From: [Streptosporangium] indianense
GTDB taxonomy: Bacteria; Actinomycetota; Actinomycetes; Streptomycetales; Streptomycetaceae
NCBI RefSeq assembly: GCF_021474405.1
Contig: NZ_JAKEIO010000034.1
Location: forward strand, 1-59,940
Length of the DNA: 59,940 bases
Direction of reading: 5' to 3'
Shown here one piece after another: positions 16,677 to 25,202 of this stretch. Numbering within the stretch: the first letter of the stretch is position 1; each line of letters starts with the position of its first letter. The translations under genes were made by a program, and so were the position numbers. A model generated the notes under the pieces. The model was not told the DNA's origin and ran no database searches. It saw nothing but the letters and a program-made list of their open reading frames with translations.

Positions 16677-16970
16677 ATGCTCCGGGTACTGATGTTCCTC
16701 GTGCCGCTGGCGCTCAGCGTGTACGCGTTCATCGACTGCATCAGCACGAAGGACGACGAGATCCGCCACATGCCCAAGCCGCTGTGGGCGCTGCTGGTGC
16801 TGGTGTTTCCGCTCGTCGGCTCGATCTCCTGGCTGATCGCCGGCAAGAAGCGGCTGCCGTCGTCCCAGCGCCCCCGGCAGTGGGTGGCACCCGACGACAA
16901 TCCCGACTTCCTGAAGTCGCTCGACCAGGACAAGGACACCGACCCGGACGAACGCAAGCGCGAGGAGTGA
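16677..16970 (+). CDS. Small PLDc_N-domain membrane protein
   Basis: A 97-residue protein with two hydrophobic helices (about residues 4-20 and 36-54) linked by a short loop, as in the cardiolipin synthase N-terminal (PLDc_N) family, followed by a charged cytosolic tail ending DPDERKREE. The tail sequence [15 protein letters not shown] is typical of the actinobacterial version. Function is unknown; no catalytic domain is attached. It is transcribed divergently from the UbiD gene, with 66 bases between the two starts, and a conserved neighbour of menaquinone genes in related species is plausible but not shown here. Confidence 0.85.
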   Translation: MLRVLMFLVPLALSVYAFIDCISTKDDEIRHMPKPLWALLVLVFPLVGSISWLIAGKKRLPSSQRPRQWVAPDDNPDFLKSLDQDKDTDPDERKREE

Positions 16971-16973
16971 GCG

Positions 16974-17174
16974 TCAGAGGGCGGCTGTGAACGCCGACCA
17001 GGCGGTCCGGCTCACGACCAGGACGGGTCCGTCAGGATTCTTGCTGTCGCGGACGGGGACGGTGTCGGGGAAACCGGGGGCTATTTCGATGCAGTTGCCA
17101 GCGTCGTTGCCGCTGTAGCTGCTCTTGATCCAGGAGATTGCGCCGAGGTCGCAACTGTTCATGGTCCCGCCCAT
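16974..17174 (-). CDS. DUF397 small protein
   Basis: A 66-residue protein with the DUF397 signature: WIKSSYSGNDAGNCIEIA, then VRDSKNPDGPVLVVSRTAWSAF. DUF397 proteins are encoded next to XRE/DUF5753 regulators in many Streptomyces and have been compared with toxin-antitoxin or developmental switch pairs. An alternative start is the ATG at 17162 (MNSCDLG). The gene overlaps the 3' end of the regulator by about 140 bases in another frame, which is longer than usual. Codon use in this frame is typical, so this frame is the selected one in the overlap. Confidence 0.88.
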   Translation of the reverse strand: MGGTMNSCDLGAISWIKSSYSGNDAGNCIEIAPGFPDTVPVRDSKNPDGPVLVVSRTAWSAFTAAL

Positions 17175-17979
17175 ACCCTTCCATCGCCTCCCTGATCAAG
17201 GCGGCAGATTGTGGAGCAGACGGAGCGTCAGCCCTGAGCACATCATAGGTCTGGCTTTGCTGAGCCCAGGCTCCCGGATCGTTGCTGAAGTAGCCGTGAC
17301 TCAGGGATTCCGAGTAGACCCACTGTTCGCCGTTCGGCAACGTGATCAACGACATGGAGCTGCTGGGGCGGACAAGGTCTGAGCGGTCAGCCGGGGCTAC
17401 TTGGATTCGGATGTTGGGACTCTGCCCGAGGCGCAACAGGTGCGCGTACTGATCACGCATCACGGCGGAATCGCCCACGGGGCGCAAGCAGCTCTCGTCC
17501 AACACAGCGACGTACATCGGCCCACTCCCCGAGAGGAAGCGTTGCTGTCGACTCAGACGTGCCCGAACCCGCTCTTCCAGCAGTTCGCCGCTAGCCCTCT
17601 GTGAAAGCAATGCCCGTGCGTAGCCCGCGGTCTGCAGCAAGCCCGGCATCACCATTTCCTGGTACTCGTACAACTTGATTGCCTGCGCGTCCATCTGCGC
17701 CCTGCGCTGGAACCAATCAGGGTGTTCCACCTGCTGGTACCAGTCGATCCGGGCCCACAGCCGCAGCAACACCCCACCCGTACCCAGCAGTTCGTCACAG
17801 GTCTTGGCGAACGTCTCGTGCGGAACCCTCGTACCGCCCTCGACCCGCGCCACATGCGAGCGGTCGCACGGGATCTGTCTGGCCAGGCCCTCCTGCGTGA
17901 GCAGGGCGGCCTCGCGGAAGTGCCGCAGGACCTCCCCGAATACCGCCGCCGTACTCGCCCCGCCGTTCCGTCGGCTCAC
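17032..17979 (-). CDS. XRE-family regulator with DUF5753 domain
   Basis: A 315-residue protein. An N-terminal helix-turn-helix (about residues 10-65, FGEVLRHFREAALLTQEGLA, then IPCDRSHVARVEGGTRVPHE) is followed by the DUF5753 domain with YEYQEMVMPGLLQTAGYARALL and LLRLGQSPNIRIQVAPADRS. The GTG at 17979 has a strong GGAGGGGGAG upstream. The DUF5753 part should end near REAMEGYGR, but the frame runs on for about 40 residues rich in Arg, Gln and Pro that are antisense-free, out-of-frame translation of the DUF397 gene. The extension looks like loss of the ancestral stop. It forms a two-gene unit with the DUF397 protein. Confidence 0.9.
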   Translation of the reverse strand: MSRRNGGASTAAVFGEVLRHFREAALLTQEGLARQIPCDRSHVARVEGGTRVPHETFAKTCDELLGTGGVLLRLWARIDWYQQVEHPDWFQRRAQMDAQAIKLYEYQEMVMPGLLQTAGYARALLSQRASGELLEERVRARLSRQQRFLSGSGPMYVAVLDESCLRPVGDSAVMRDQYAHLLRLGQSPNIRIQVAPADRSDLVRPSSSMSLITLPNGEQWVYSESLSHGYFSNDPGAWAQQSQTYDVLRADAPSAPQSAALIREAMEGYGRDHEQLRPRRNLLDQEQLQRQRRWQLHRNSPRFPRHRPRPRQQES

Positions 17980-18083
17980 GGCTCCCCCTCCGTGACAGTG
18001 CACCGGTGTCACACGCCAAGCATTGAACCGGACTGTTCCCGTGCGCTACGCTCGATACACCCAGAGTGACGGAGGTACGCGCA

Positions 18084-18704
18084 ATGGAACCGGGAACGCT
18101 CGTCTACGACCCGCACACGCGCAAGGTCGGCGAGTATCAGGACAGGACCGGCCCGTACGTGATGCTGCGCCCGGTCGGCGGCGGCCGGGAATGGCAGGCG
18201 GACCCTGCGAGGATCCGCGAGGCGACACCGGAGGAGCGGCTCAGCGCGGGCGTGCGCGCGCTCAACGACCGTTCCAGGGAAGGCCTGTCGGCGGATCCGA
18301 CCCGGCCACCCTCCCCGGTGCCCGGGTGCGCGACCTGCGAGGACCTGGCGCTGCGGCGGGACCGCGCACGCGCCGCGTTCGACGGCAGTGCGGTGACGGA
18401 CGCGAACGTGCTGCTGCGCCAGCACCAACACGCGGAGCACGGCGGGGAGTCGACCGGCCGCAGGATCTTCCGGTACGTGCCGTACACGATCGTGCAGGAC
18501 GCGTCGGCCCTGCCCGAATACGAGGCGTACTGCGTGTCCGGCGAGGAGGAGGACTGCGGGGCGGGTTCGGGTCCGTGCGGGGCGCCCGGCGAGGTGGAGG
18601 AGTGGCAGCGCAGGCACACCCAGGAGACGCGGCACCTGCGCTACCGCCGCAGCTTCGCGGACTACGCCGTGCTCGAACAGGTCACGGGCCGGTCCGTGCC
18701 ATGA
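18084..18704 (+). CDS. DUF7848-like cysteine-containing protein
   Basis: A 206-residue protein in two parts. Residues 1-60 (MEPGTLVYDPHTRKVGEYQD onward, with WQADPARIREATPEE) resemble short Streptomyces proteins found beside XRE/DUF397 pairs. The C-terminal half (about residues 125-200) has RYVPYTIVQDASALPEYEAY, CVSGEEEDCG and HTQETRHLRYRR, matching the DUF7848 type, in which Cys and His could bind a metal. A CATCED motif lies between them. So this looks like a fusion of two normally separate small proteins. The ATG at 18084 has GGAGG 8 bases upstream. It is divergent from the XRE gene, 104 bases away. Function is unknown. Confidence 0.75.
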   Translation: MEPGTLVYDPHTRKVGEYQDRTGPYVMLRPVGGGREWQADPARIREATPEERLSAGVRALNDRSREGLSADPTRPPSPVPGCATCEDLALRRDRARAAFDGSAVTDANVLLRQHQHAEHGGESTGRRIFRYVPYTIVQDASALPEYEAYCVSGEEEDCGAGSGPCGAPGEVEEWQRRHTQETRHLRYRRSFADYAVLEQVTGRSVP

Positions 18705-18854
18705 GTCGTTCCGCCTTCCTGAATTCCGGGCCCGCACGTCCTGCCGCTGCCATCGGGCGGGCGGACGGCTCGACATGAGCCGTTCCTCCCCCAGGGGACT
18801 CGCACGTCGGCGCGGTGATGGTGGGGCCGGGTTACGGAGCGGCTCAGGCAGGAC

Positions 18855-19325
18855 ATGGATGAGGCCATGGACCCTGCACAGGCCCGCGTGTGGCTCGCCA
18901 CCGCCGTCGAGGAGGCCCGCACCGGCCTCGCCGAGGGCGGTATCCCCATCGGCGCCGCGCTGTACGGCCCCGACGGCACTCTCCTCGGCCGCGGCCACAA
19001 CCGCCGTGTCCAGGACGACGACCCCACGATGCACGCGGAGACAGCGGCCTTCCGCGCGGCAGGGCGGCAGCGGTCGTACCGGGGCACGACGATGGTGACC
19101 ACCCTGTCGCCGTGCTGGTACTGCTGCGGACTGGTCCGGCAGTTCGGCATCCCCCGGGTGGTGATCGGGGAGGCCACCACGTTCCGGGGAGGGTACGACT
19201 GGCTCGCGCGGCACGGCGTGGAGATCCTCCTGCTGGACGACCCCGAGAGCATCGACCTGATGCGTGGCTTCGTCACCGAGCACCCGGAGCTGTGGCGTGA
19301 GGACATCGGCGACCGGGACGGATGA
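18855..19325 (+). CDS. Nucleoside/cytosine deaminase (yeast Fcy1-like)
   Basis: A 156-residue zinc deaminase of the CDA fold. The zinc and catalytic motifs are HAE (residues 60-62) and PCWYC (residues 86-90, in TTLSPCWYCCGL). The C-terminus WREDIGDRDG closely resembles the WYEDIGE tail of yeast cytosine deaminase, and the length also matches, so cytosine deamination to uracil is the best guess. Guanine deaminase or tRNA adenosine deaminase are less likely. It lies 150 bases downstream of the DUF7848-like gene and 131 bases upstream of the condensation-domain protein, all on the plus strand. Confidence 0.88.
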   Translation: MDEAMDPAQARVWLATAVEEARTGLAEGGIPIGAALYGPDGTLLGRGHNRRVQDDDPTMHAETAAFRAAGRQRSYRGTTMVTTLSPCWYCCGLVRQFGIPRVVIGEATTFRGGYDWLARHGVEILLLDDPESIDLMRGFVTEHPELWREDIGDRDG

Positions 19326-19456
19326 CCCGAACGGCTTCCGGACTCACCACCCGGGATGCCGTCCGTTCGACTGACCTTTCGAGGAAGCCGGTGTGGGGCG
19401 TTCACCCCCACGGCACATCCTGATAAGGGCACGCCATCCGCGAACGGAGACCCCTC

Positions 19457-20854
19457 ATGCGCATGACGGACATCCGGCACTGCGAGGTACGGCCGGGACG
19501 ACTCGTGGAGTGGACACTCGATCCTGCGGCCGCCGCGGCGGTACGGGGCCTCCCGGAGGACTCCAGGCCCCCGGCCTACATCCAGGAGTCGCACATCAGG
19601 ATCTCCCGGTCCGTGCGTGAGGACGGGTTGTTCGTACCGACGTGGATCGGTGTGTGTTTCGATCTCCCGGGCCGGGCGGAACTGGACGTCCTCCAGAGCG
19701 CGCTGTACGCGTGGACCCTGCGGCACGAGACGCTGCGCAGCGGCTTCGACTGGTCCGGGCCGCCCGGCGAGGAGATCGCCCGGTTCACACTCGGCAGCGA
19801 GGACGTGCGCCTGCGCCTGGAGCAGATCGGCGAGTTCACGGACGGGACAGCGCTGGCCGAGCGTCTTGAGAAGCGGTTCGACACCGTGGCGGACGCACTC
19901 CGGTGGCCCAACTTCATCTACGCGGCGGTCCTCCGGGACGACAGCACCAGCCTGTACATGGCCTTCGACCACAGCAACGTCGACGCCTACTCACTCGAGA
20001 ACATCCCCGCCGCCCTGCATGAGCTCTACGCGGCGGTCGCGGCCGGCCGCTCCCCCCAGCAGAACCCCGTCGCCAGCTACGTCGACTTCTGCCAGGCCGA
20101 GCGGGCGGACGCGGACAAGCTCGACGAGAGCCACGACATCGTGGTCCGCTGGCGGGAGTTCATCAAGAACTGCGGGGGAGAACTGCCGAACTTCCCCGTC
20201 GACCTCGGCCTGGACACCGGCGGCGGACTGCCCCGGCAGAAGGCGCTGTGCGAGCCGCTGGTGGACGCCGACGTCGCCGAGGCGTTCGAGGCGCACTGCC
20301 GACCCTACGGCGGCAGCCTGGTCGGCGTGCTGGCGGCCACTGCGCTCGTCCTCAACGAGATCGAAGGGGAGCCCGTCTTCCGCACCGTCGTGCCGTTCCA
20401 CACCCGGGTGACGTCCCGGTGGTCGGACTCCGTGGGCTGGTACGTCGGCGGGGCACCGGTCGAGATCCCGCTGGCGGAGGTCCGTGACTTCCGGACAGCC
20501 CTGGAGAAGTCCCACGCCGAGCTGCGGGCCAACCGGCGGCTGGCCCGCACCCCTCTCGAACGGGTGCTCCGGCTGATCGGAACGGACTTCCGCCCCACGT
20601 CCCCCGACCTGTACTCCCTGGTGTCCTACCTCGACGCCCGAGACGTCCCCGGCTCCGGGCAGTGGGCCGAGCAGAAGGTCTACGGACTGATCAGGGTCTC
20701 GTACGGCGACCGGGTCTGCGTCTGGGTGAATCGGCTCCATGAGGGCCTGTGGTTCGCCTGCCGCTATCCGGACACCGAGATCGCGCACGAGAACCTGTCC
20801 CGGTACGCGGCCCGGCTGCGGGAGGTGATCACGAGCGTCGCCCGGCAAGGCTGA
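19457..20854 (+). CDS. Stand-alone condensation-domain-like acyltransferase
   Basis: A 465-residue protein with the two-lobed chloramphenicol acetyltransferase-like fold of NRPS condensation domains and PapA acyltransferases. The RHETLRSGF segment (residues 89-97) matches the conserved core motif. The catalytic HHxxxDG motif reads DHSNVDA at residues 171-177: the second His (H172) and the Asp (D176) remain, while the first His and the Gly are replaced. A VVPFHTRVTSRWSDSVGWYV segment replaces the usual latch region. No carrier protein, adenylation or thioesterase gene lies nearby, so it acts alone or with distant partners. Similar free-standing proteins make esters or amides; the substrate is unknown. 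Confidence 0.82.
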   Translation: MRMTDIRHCEVRPGRLVEWTLDPAAAAAVRGLPEDSRPPAYIQESHIRISRSVREDGLFVPTWIGVCFDLPGRAELDVLQSALYAWTLRHETLRSGFDWSGPPGEEIARFTLGSEDVRLRLEQIGEFTDGTALAERLEKRFDTVADALRWPNFIYAAVLRDDSTSLYMAFDHSNVDAYSLENIPAALHELYAAVAAGRSPQQNPVASYVDFCQAERADADKLDESHDIVVRWREFIKNCGGELPNFPVDLGLDTGGGLPRQKALCEPLVDADVAEAFEAHCRPYGGSLVGVLAATALVLNEIEGEPVFRTVVPFHTRVTSRWSDSVGWYVGGAPVEIPLAEVRDFRTALEKSHAELRANRRLARTPLERVLRLIGTDFRPTSPDLYSLVSYLDARDVPGSGQWAEQKVYGLIRVSYGDRVCVWVNRLHEGLWFACRYPDTEIAHENLSRYAARLREVITSVARQG

Positions 20855-20876
20855 CCCGTACGGCCCAGGAGGCGCG

Positions 20877-21959
20877 TCACACGCCCGCGTAGGAGTGCTT
20901 GCCGGAGACGAAGATGTTGACGCCGTAGTAGTTGAACAGCCAGCAGCCGAAGGCGATGAGGGCCAGGTAGGCGGCCTTGCGGCCCTTCCAGCCGGCCGTC
21001 GCGCGCGCGTGCAGGTAGCCGGCGTAGGCGACCCAGGTGATGAACGACCAGGTCTCCTTGGGGTCCCAGCCCCAGTAGCGGCCCCAGGCGTCACCGGCCC
21101 AGATGGCGCCCGCGATGATCGTGAACGTCCACAGCGGGAAGACGGCCGCGTTGACGCGGTAGGAGAACTTGTCGAGCGACGCGGACGAGGGCAGCCGCTC
21201 CAGGACGGAGGTCGCGAAGGTGCCGGGCGTGCCGCCGCTCGCGAGCTTGCTCTCGTAGGAGTCCTTGAAGAGGTACAGGATCGTGGCGACCGCGCCCACG
21301 TAGAAGACCGCGCCGCAGAAGATCGCCGTCGAGACGTGGATGTACAGCCAGTACGAGTGCAGCGCCGGGACGAGCTGGTCGCTGGCGGTGTAGAGGACCG
21401 TGACCGCGAGGCCCAGGTCGAGCAGGACCGAGGTGATCAGGAACAGGCCGAGCCAGCGCACGTTCTTCTTCAACGCCAGCAGCCCGAGGTACACGCCGAC
21501 CGCGACCGTGGAGAACGTGATGTTGAACTCGTACATGTTGCCCCACGGGGCGCGCTCCACGGACAGGGCGCGGGTGAGGACACCGCCGAACTCGATCAGG
21601 AAGGCGAGCACCGTGAGGGAGACGGCGATCCGGCCGTACAGGTCGCCCTGCTCGTCCCCGCCGTGCGCCCCGGGCCCGTCGGGCACGTCGCGCTGACCGG
21701 CCGCGGCCCGCACGGTGACCTTCGGCCGCTCCAGCACGGCGGTGCCGCCGGCCTGGTTCACGGTGACGGCCGGGGCCGCCTTCTTCGCGTCCGCGTGTGC
21801 GGTGAGCGCGGCCGCGGTCCGGGCGACCTTGCTACGGCTGCCGAAGAGCCATTCGGCGATGTACGCGAAGAAGGCCAGGGTGTAGACGGCCATCGCGGAG
21901 TAGATCAGCACATTGCTGATCTGCGCGAGGTTTTCGTTCGTGGCGGCGGCGAGAGTCAC
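20877..21959 (-). CDS. ccsB: Cytochrome c synthase subunit CcsB (ResC)
   Basis: A 360-residue membrane protein that, with ResB, forms the System II haem exporter/lyase that attaches haem to apocytochromes c outside the membrane. The WWD-like signature WGRYWGWDPKETWSFITW is at about residues 290-307, followed by the last helices with conserved His (VSGKHSYAGV near the end). The first helix is separated from the main domain by a roughly 80-residue Ala- and Gly-rich linker. The GTG start overlaps the resB stop as GTGA. It ends the array resA-ccdA-resB-ccsB. Confidence 0.94.
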   Translation of the reverse strand: MTLAAATNENLAQISNVLIYSAMAVYTLAFFAYIAEWLFGSRSKVARTAAALTAHADAKKAAPAVTVNQAGGTAVLERPKVTVRAAAGQRDVPDGPGAHGGDEQGDLYGRIAVSLTVLAFLIEFGGVLTRALSVERAPWGNMYEFNITFSTVAVGVYLGLLALKKNVRWLGLFLITSVLLDLGLAVTVLYTASDQLVPALHSYWLYIHVSTAIFCGAVFYVGAVATILYLFKDSYESKLASGGTPGTFATSVLERLPSSASLDKFSYRVNAAVFPLWTFTIIAGAIWAGDAWGRYWGWDPKETWSFITWVAYAGYLHARATAGWKGRKAAYLALIAFGCWLFNYYGVNIFVSGKHSYAGV

Positions 21960-23698
21960 TGCTTCTCAGCCCCTTCGGCAGGTACGGGGGGTTCGGTACC
22001 CGGCTCCTGGTCGGGGTCGGGGGAATCTGCGGGGGTGTCGGGGTCGGGAGCGCCCGGTGCCTGCTCGTAGAGGTCGCCGGCGAGGTGGCCCAGCTCCTCG
22101 GGAACCTTGGCGGACTCGCTGCGGCCGAGGCCGGCCATCTCCACGATGGTGACGCCGTCGGCGCCCTGGACCGCGCGCACCCAGACGCGGCGGCGCTGGA
22201 TGAACAGGGAGGCGGCCAGGCCGCCGATCGCGGCGAGGGCACCGGCGAGGGCCCAGCCGCTGCCGGGCTGCTGGACGACCTGGAAGCCGGCCCACTCCTT
22301 GACGTCCTTGCCGAAGGTGACCGAACCGGCCCCGTTCGGGAGCTTCATGGTCTCGCCGGGCTTCAGCAGCTTCTTGAACAGCTTGCCGTCGGAGTCCTTG
22401 AACTCCTTCATGTTGGTGCGGTCCATCTGGTACACGCTCTGTGGGATGCCCGAGTCGGCCCCCAGGTCGCCGTGGTAGGCGGACAGCGCGAGCAGCGGGG
22501 AGTCCAGCGCGGGGAACTGCGACAGCATGGTGCCGCTGGCGGAGCCGCCGAAGGTCGGCACGAAGAACGCGTTGAAGCCGAGCTGTTCCTTCTTGCCCTG
22601 GGCGTTGCGGTAGCCGTCGAGGACCTTGACGACACCGGAGGAGGTGACGTTGGCGTCCAGCGGCAGCAGCGGCACGGCGTCGTCGAAGACGACCTTGCCC
22701 TGGGCGTCGCGGACGGTGATGACGGGCGCGTAGCCGTGGCTGACGAGGTAGACCTTGGAGTCGCCGATCTCCAGCGGGTGGTTCACCTCGACGGTGTCGG
22801 TCTCGTCCTTGCCGTAGGCGCCCGTGCTGTAGGTGATGTCGGCCTTGTAGACGCGCGGGGTGCCCTTGTTGGGGCCGGTGCGCTCGTAGGTGCCGGTGAA
22901 CTTCTTCAGATTGAAGCTGAACGGCACCAGGTCGTCGGAGGTGAAGAGGTTGCCGGACTTGAAGTCGTCGTACTGGGTGAGCGTGTTGGCGAAGCCGCCG
23001 CCCTCGACGACCAGCTTGTTGCCCTCCGACTTGTACAGCTGGCCCCAGGCGAAGGCGACCAGCATCACGATGAGGGCGATGTGGAAGACCAGGTTGCCCA
23101 CCTCGCGCAGGTAGCCCTTCTCGGCGGCGACGGAGTCCCCGGCGAGGTGGGCGCGGAAGCGTCGCTTCTTCAGCAGGGCCAGGGCGGCCCGGTGGACCTG
23201 CTCGGGTTCGGCCGTGGTGCGCCAGGTGGTGTGGGCGGGCAGCCGGGTCAGCCGCCGGGGCGCGCCGGGCGGCAGGCCGCGCAGCTGGCCCACGAACTGC
23301 CAGGTGCGGGGCACGATGCAGCCGATGAGCGAGACGAACAGCAGGATGTAGATCGCGGAGAACCACACCGAGCTGTAGACGTGGAACATGCCGATCTTGT
23401 CGTAGACGTCCCCGAGGGTCGGGTGGGCCTTGCGGAAGTCGGCGACCTTCGTCTCGTCGCTGCCGGACTGCGGGATCAGGGACCCGGGGATCGCGCCGAG
23501 GGAGAGCAGCAGGAGCAGCAGCAGGGCGACCCGCATGGAGGTGAGCTGCCGCCAGAACCAGCGGACCCAGCCGACGACGCCCAGGGACGGCAGGCTGGGC
23601 GCCTCCTCCTTGGGGGCGGTGGACAGCTGCGAGCCGGCTTCACCCAGCTCCCGGTCCTCGGCGGAGGGGGCCGGGTCGGAGGCGGTGGTCTTGCTCAT
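21956..23698 (-). CDS. resB: Cytochrome c biogenesis protein ResB
   Basis: A 580-residue membrane protein with three N-terminal helices (RWFWRQLTSMRVALLLLLLL, SSVWFSAIYILLFVSLIGCI and LVFHIALIVMLVAFAWGQLY), a large extracytoplasmic domain of about 350 residues and a final helix (WALAGALAAIGGLAASLFI). This is the standard ResB/Ccs1 layout. With CcsB it carries haem to apocytochrome c. The cytosolic C-terminal tail is rich in Asp and Pro. It starts 4 bases after the ccdA stop and overlaps ccsB, so the set is a tight operon. Confidence 0.94.
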   Translation of the reverse strand: MSKTTASDPAPSAEDRELGEAGSQLSTAPKEEAPSLPSLGVVGWVRWFWRQLTSMRVALLLLLLLSLGAIPGSLIPQSGSDETKVADFRKAHPTLGDVYDKIGMFHVYSSVWFSAIYILLFVSLIGCIVPRTWQFVGQLRGLPPGAPRRLTRLPAHTTWRTTAEPEQVHRAALALLKKRRFRAHLAGDSVAAEKGYLREVGNLVFHIALIVMLVAFAWGQLYKSEGNKLVVEGGGFANTLTQYDDFKSGNLFTSDDLVPFSFNLKKFTGTYERTGPNKGTPRVYKADITYSTGAYGKDETDTVEVNHPLEIGDSKVYLVSHGYAPVITVRDAQGKVVFDDAVPLLPLDANVTSSGVVKVLDGYRNAQGKKEQLGFNAFFVPTFGGSASGTMLSQFPALDSPLLALSAYHGDLGADSGIPQSVYQMDRTNMKEFKDSDGKLFKKLLKPGETMKLPNGAGSVTFGKDVKEWAGFQVVQQPGSGWALAGALAAIGGLAASLFIQRRRVWVRAVQGADGVTIVEMAGLGRSESAKVPEELGHLAGDLYEQAPGAPDPDTPADSPDPDQEPGTEPPVPAEGAEKQ

Positions 23699-23701
23699 CG
23701 A

Positions 23702-24475
23702 TCAGATCCCCACAGTGAAGCCGTTGGACCAGACCTGCATCTCCTGCACGATGCGGTCCCACGCGCCGGTCAGCAGCAGCAGACCGGTCACGATCATCAT
23801 GGTGCCGCCGATCCGCATCACCCAGACGTAGTGGCGCTTGATCCAGCCGAAGGCTCCGAGGGCCTTGCGGAAGGCGACCGCGGCGAGCACGAAGGGCACG
23901 CCCAGGCCCAGACAGTACGCGATGGTCAGGACGGCCCCGCGTCCGGCGCTGCCCTGGTCGGAGGAGAGGGCGAGCACGGAGGCCAGGGTGGGGCCGATAC
24001 AGGGCGTCCAGCCGATGCCGAACAGCGCGCCGAGCAGGGGTGCGCCGGCCAGTCCGGCCACCGGCTTGCGGTGGAGGCGGAACTCTCGCTGGGTGAACCA
24101 GGGCATCAGGCCCATGAAGAAGACACCCATGAGGATCATGAGCACGCCGAGCACCTTGGACAGGACGTCCTTGTGCTCCTGGAGCGTGGCGCCGAAGTAG
24201 CCGAAGAGCGCCCCCGAGGAGACGAACACGGCGGTGAAGCCGAGCACGAACAGGGAGGCGCCCGCGACCATCCGGCCGCGCCGCGCCTCGGCGAGGTCGG
24301 TGCCGGCGACCCCCGTCACATAGGACAGGTAACCGGGCACCAGCGGCAGGACGCACGGCGAGAAGAAGGAGACGAGGCCGCCCAGCAGCGCGATCGGCAG
24401 GGCCGCCAGCAGGGCGCCCTTGAGTACCGTGCCGTTGGGGTCCGCGACCGCGGCGAGCGTGGTGACTGCACTCAC
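23702..24475 (-). CDS. ccdA: Thiol-disulfide interchange membrane protein CcdA
   Basis: A 257-residue protein with six helices and the two PCxxP-type active sites of the CcdA/DsbD core: [17 protein letters not shown] (about residues 40-56) and [12 protein letters not shown]. The paired cysteines pass reducing power from cytosolic thioredoxin across the membrane to ResA, keeping apocytochrome c haem-binding cysteines reduced. It lies 13 bases after the resA stop and directly before resB. Confidence 0.94.
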   Translation of the reverse strand: MSAVTTLAAVADPNGTVLKGALLAALPIALLGGLVSFFSPCVLPLVPGYLSYVTGVAGTDLAEARRGRMVAGASLFVLGFTAVFVSSGALFGYFGATLQEHKDVLSKVLGVLMILMGVFFMGLMPWFTQREFRLHRKPVAGLAGAPLLGALFGIGWTPCIGPTLASVLALSSDQGSAGRGAVLTIAYCLGLGVPFVLAAVAFRKALGAFGWIKRHYVWVMRIGGTMMIVTGLLLLTGAWDRIVQEMQVWSNGFTVGI

Positions 24476-24488
24476 GTCACTGCTCCGC

Positions 24489-25136
24489 TCACTTCTCCGC
24501 GACGACCGGCTTGAGCATCTTCAGCAGCCGTTCCTCGCTGAGCGCGGACAGCGAGCGGGCCGCGACCTTGCCGTCCCGGTCGAGGATCAGCGTGGAGGGG
24601 ATCGCCTGCGGGTTGAGCGTGCCCTTCTTGAAACGCAGCAGCAGCTTGCCCGTCGGGTCGTAGAGGCTGGGGTAGGTGATGCCCCAGTCCTTCTCGAAGG
24701 CGAGGGCCGCGCCGGTGGAGGTGTCGCGGGTGTTGATGCCGACGAACTGCACGCCCTTGTCCGCGTACGCCTTGGAGACCTTCGCGAAGTACTTGGCCTC
24801 GGCACGGCAGGGGTTGCACCAGGAACCCCACACGTTGAGGACGACGACCTTGCCCTTGTAGTCGGCGACGTCGAGGGTCTTGCCGGCGATGGTCTTGCCG
24901 GACAGGTCGGGGGCCGGGGTGCGCTTGCCCTGCGCGACCGTGGCGACGCCGTCGGTGCCGGTGACGAAGTTGGTGTTGCCGCCCCCGCCGGAGGTGCCGC
25001 CGGAGCCGCACGCGGTGACGAGCAGCGCGGTCACGGCAAGACCGGCGGTCAGGGTGGCGCTACGGCGGACACGGCGGGTGCGCTCGGTGGCACGGGTCGT
25101 GCGGTTCGAACGCTGGGGGGCGCTGTCGGCACTCAT
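24489..25136 (-). CDS. resA: ResA/TlpA-like thioredoxin lipoprotein
   Basis: A 215-residue lipoprotein. The signal sequence ends in the lipobox LVTAC (Cys 43), and the rest is a thioredoxin fold of the TlpA class with the active site WCNPC (Cys 107 and Cys 110) in [14 protein letters not shown]. It should reduce the CXXCH cysteines of apocytochromes c and be re-reduced by CcdA, encoded immediately downstream. The predicted first residues are rich in Arg and Thr, typical of an extended Streptomyces signal peptide. Confidence 0.9.
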   Translation of the reverse strand: MSADSAPQRSNRTTRATERTRRVRRSATLTAGLAVTALLVTACGSGGTSGGGGNTNFVTGTDGVATVAQGKRTPAPDLSGKTIAGKTLDVADYKGKVVVLNVWGSWCNPCRAEAKYFAKVSKAYADKGVQFVGINTRDTSTGAALAFEKDWGITYPSLYDPTGKLLLRFKKGTLNPQAIPSTLILDRDGKVAARSLSALSEERLLKMLKPVVAEK

Positions 25137-25202
25137 GTGAAAAGTTTCGCATGCCCGTTCTGGGGGTCTCGCCCACCCCCCTTGCGGGTGGAAAACCGCA
25201 TT

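Noticed and set aside
22085..24514. An 809-codon plus-strand frame
   Set aside because: It is antisense to resB and ccdA, both of which have clear family motifs. The product is Gly/Val/Asp/Glu-rich, as expected for the reverse of a membrane protein gene.
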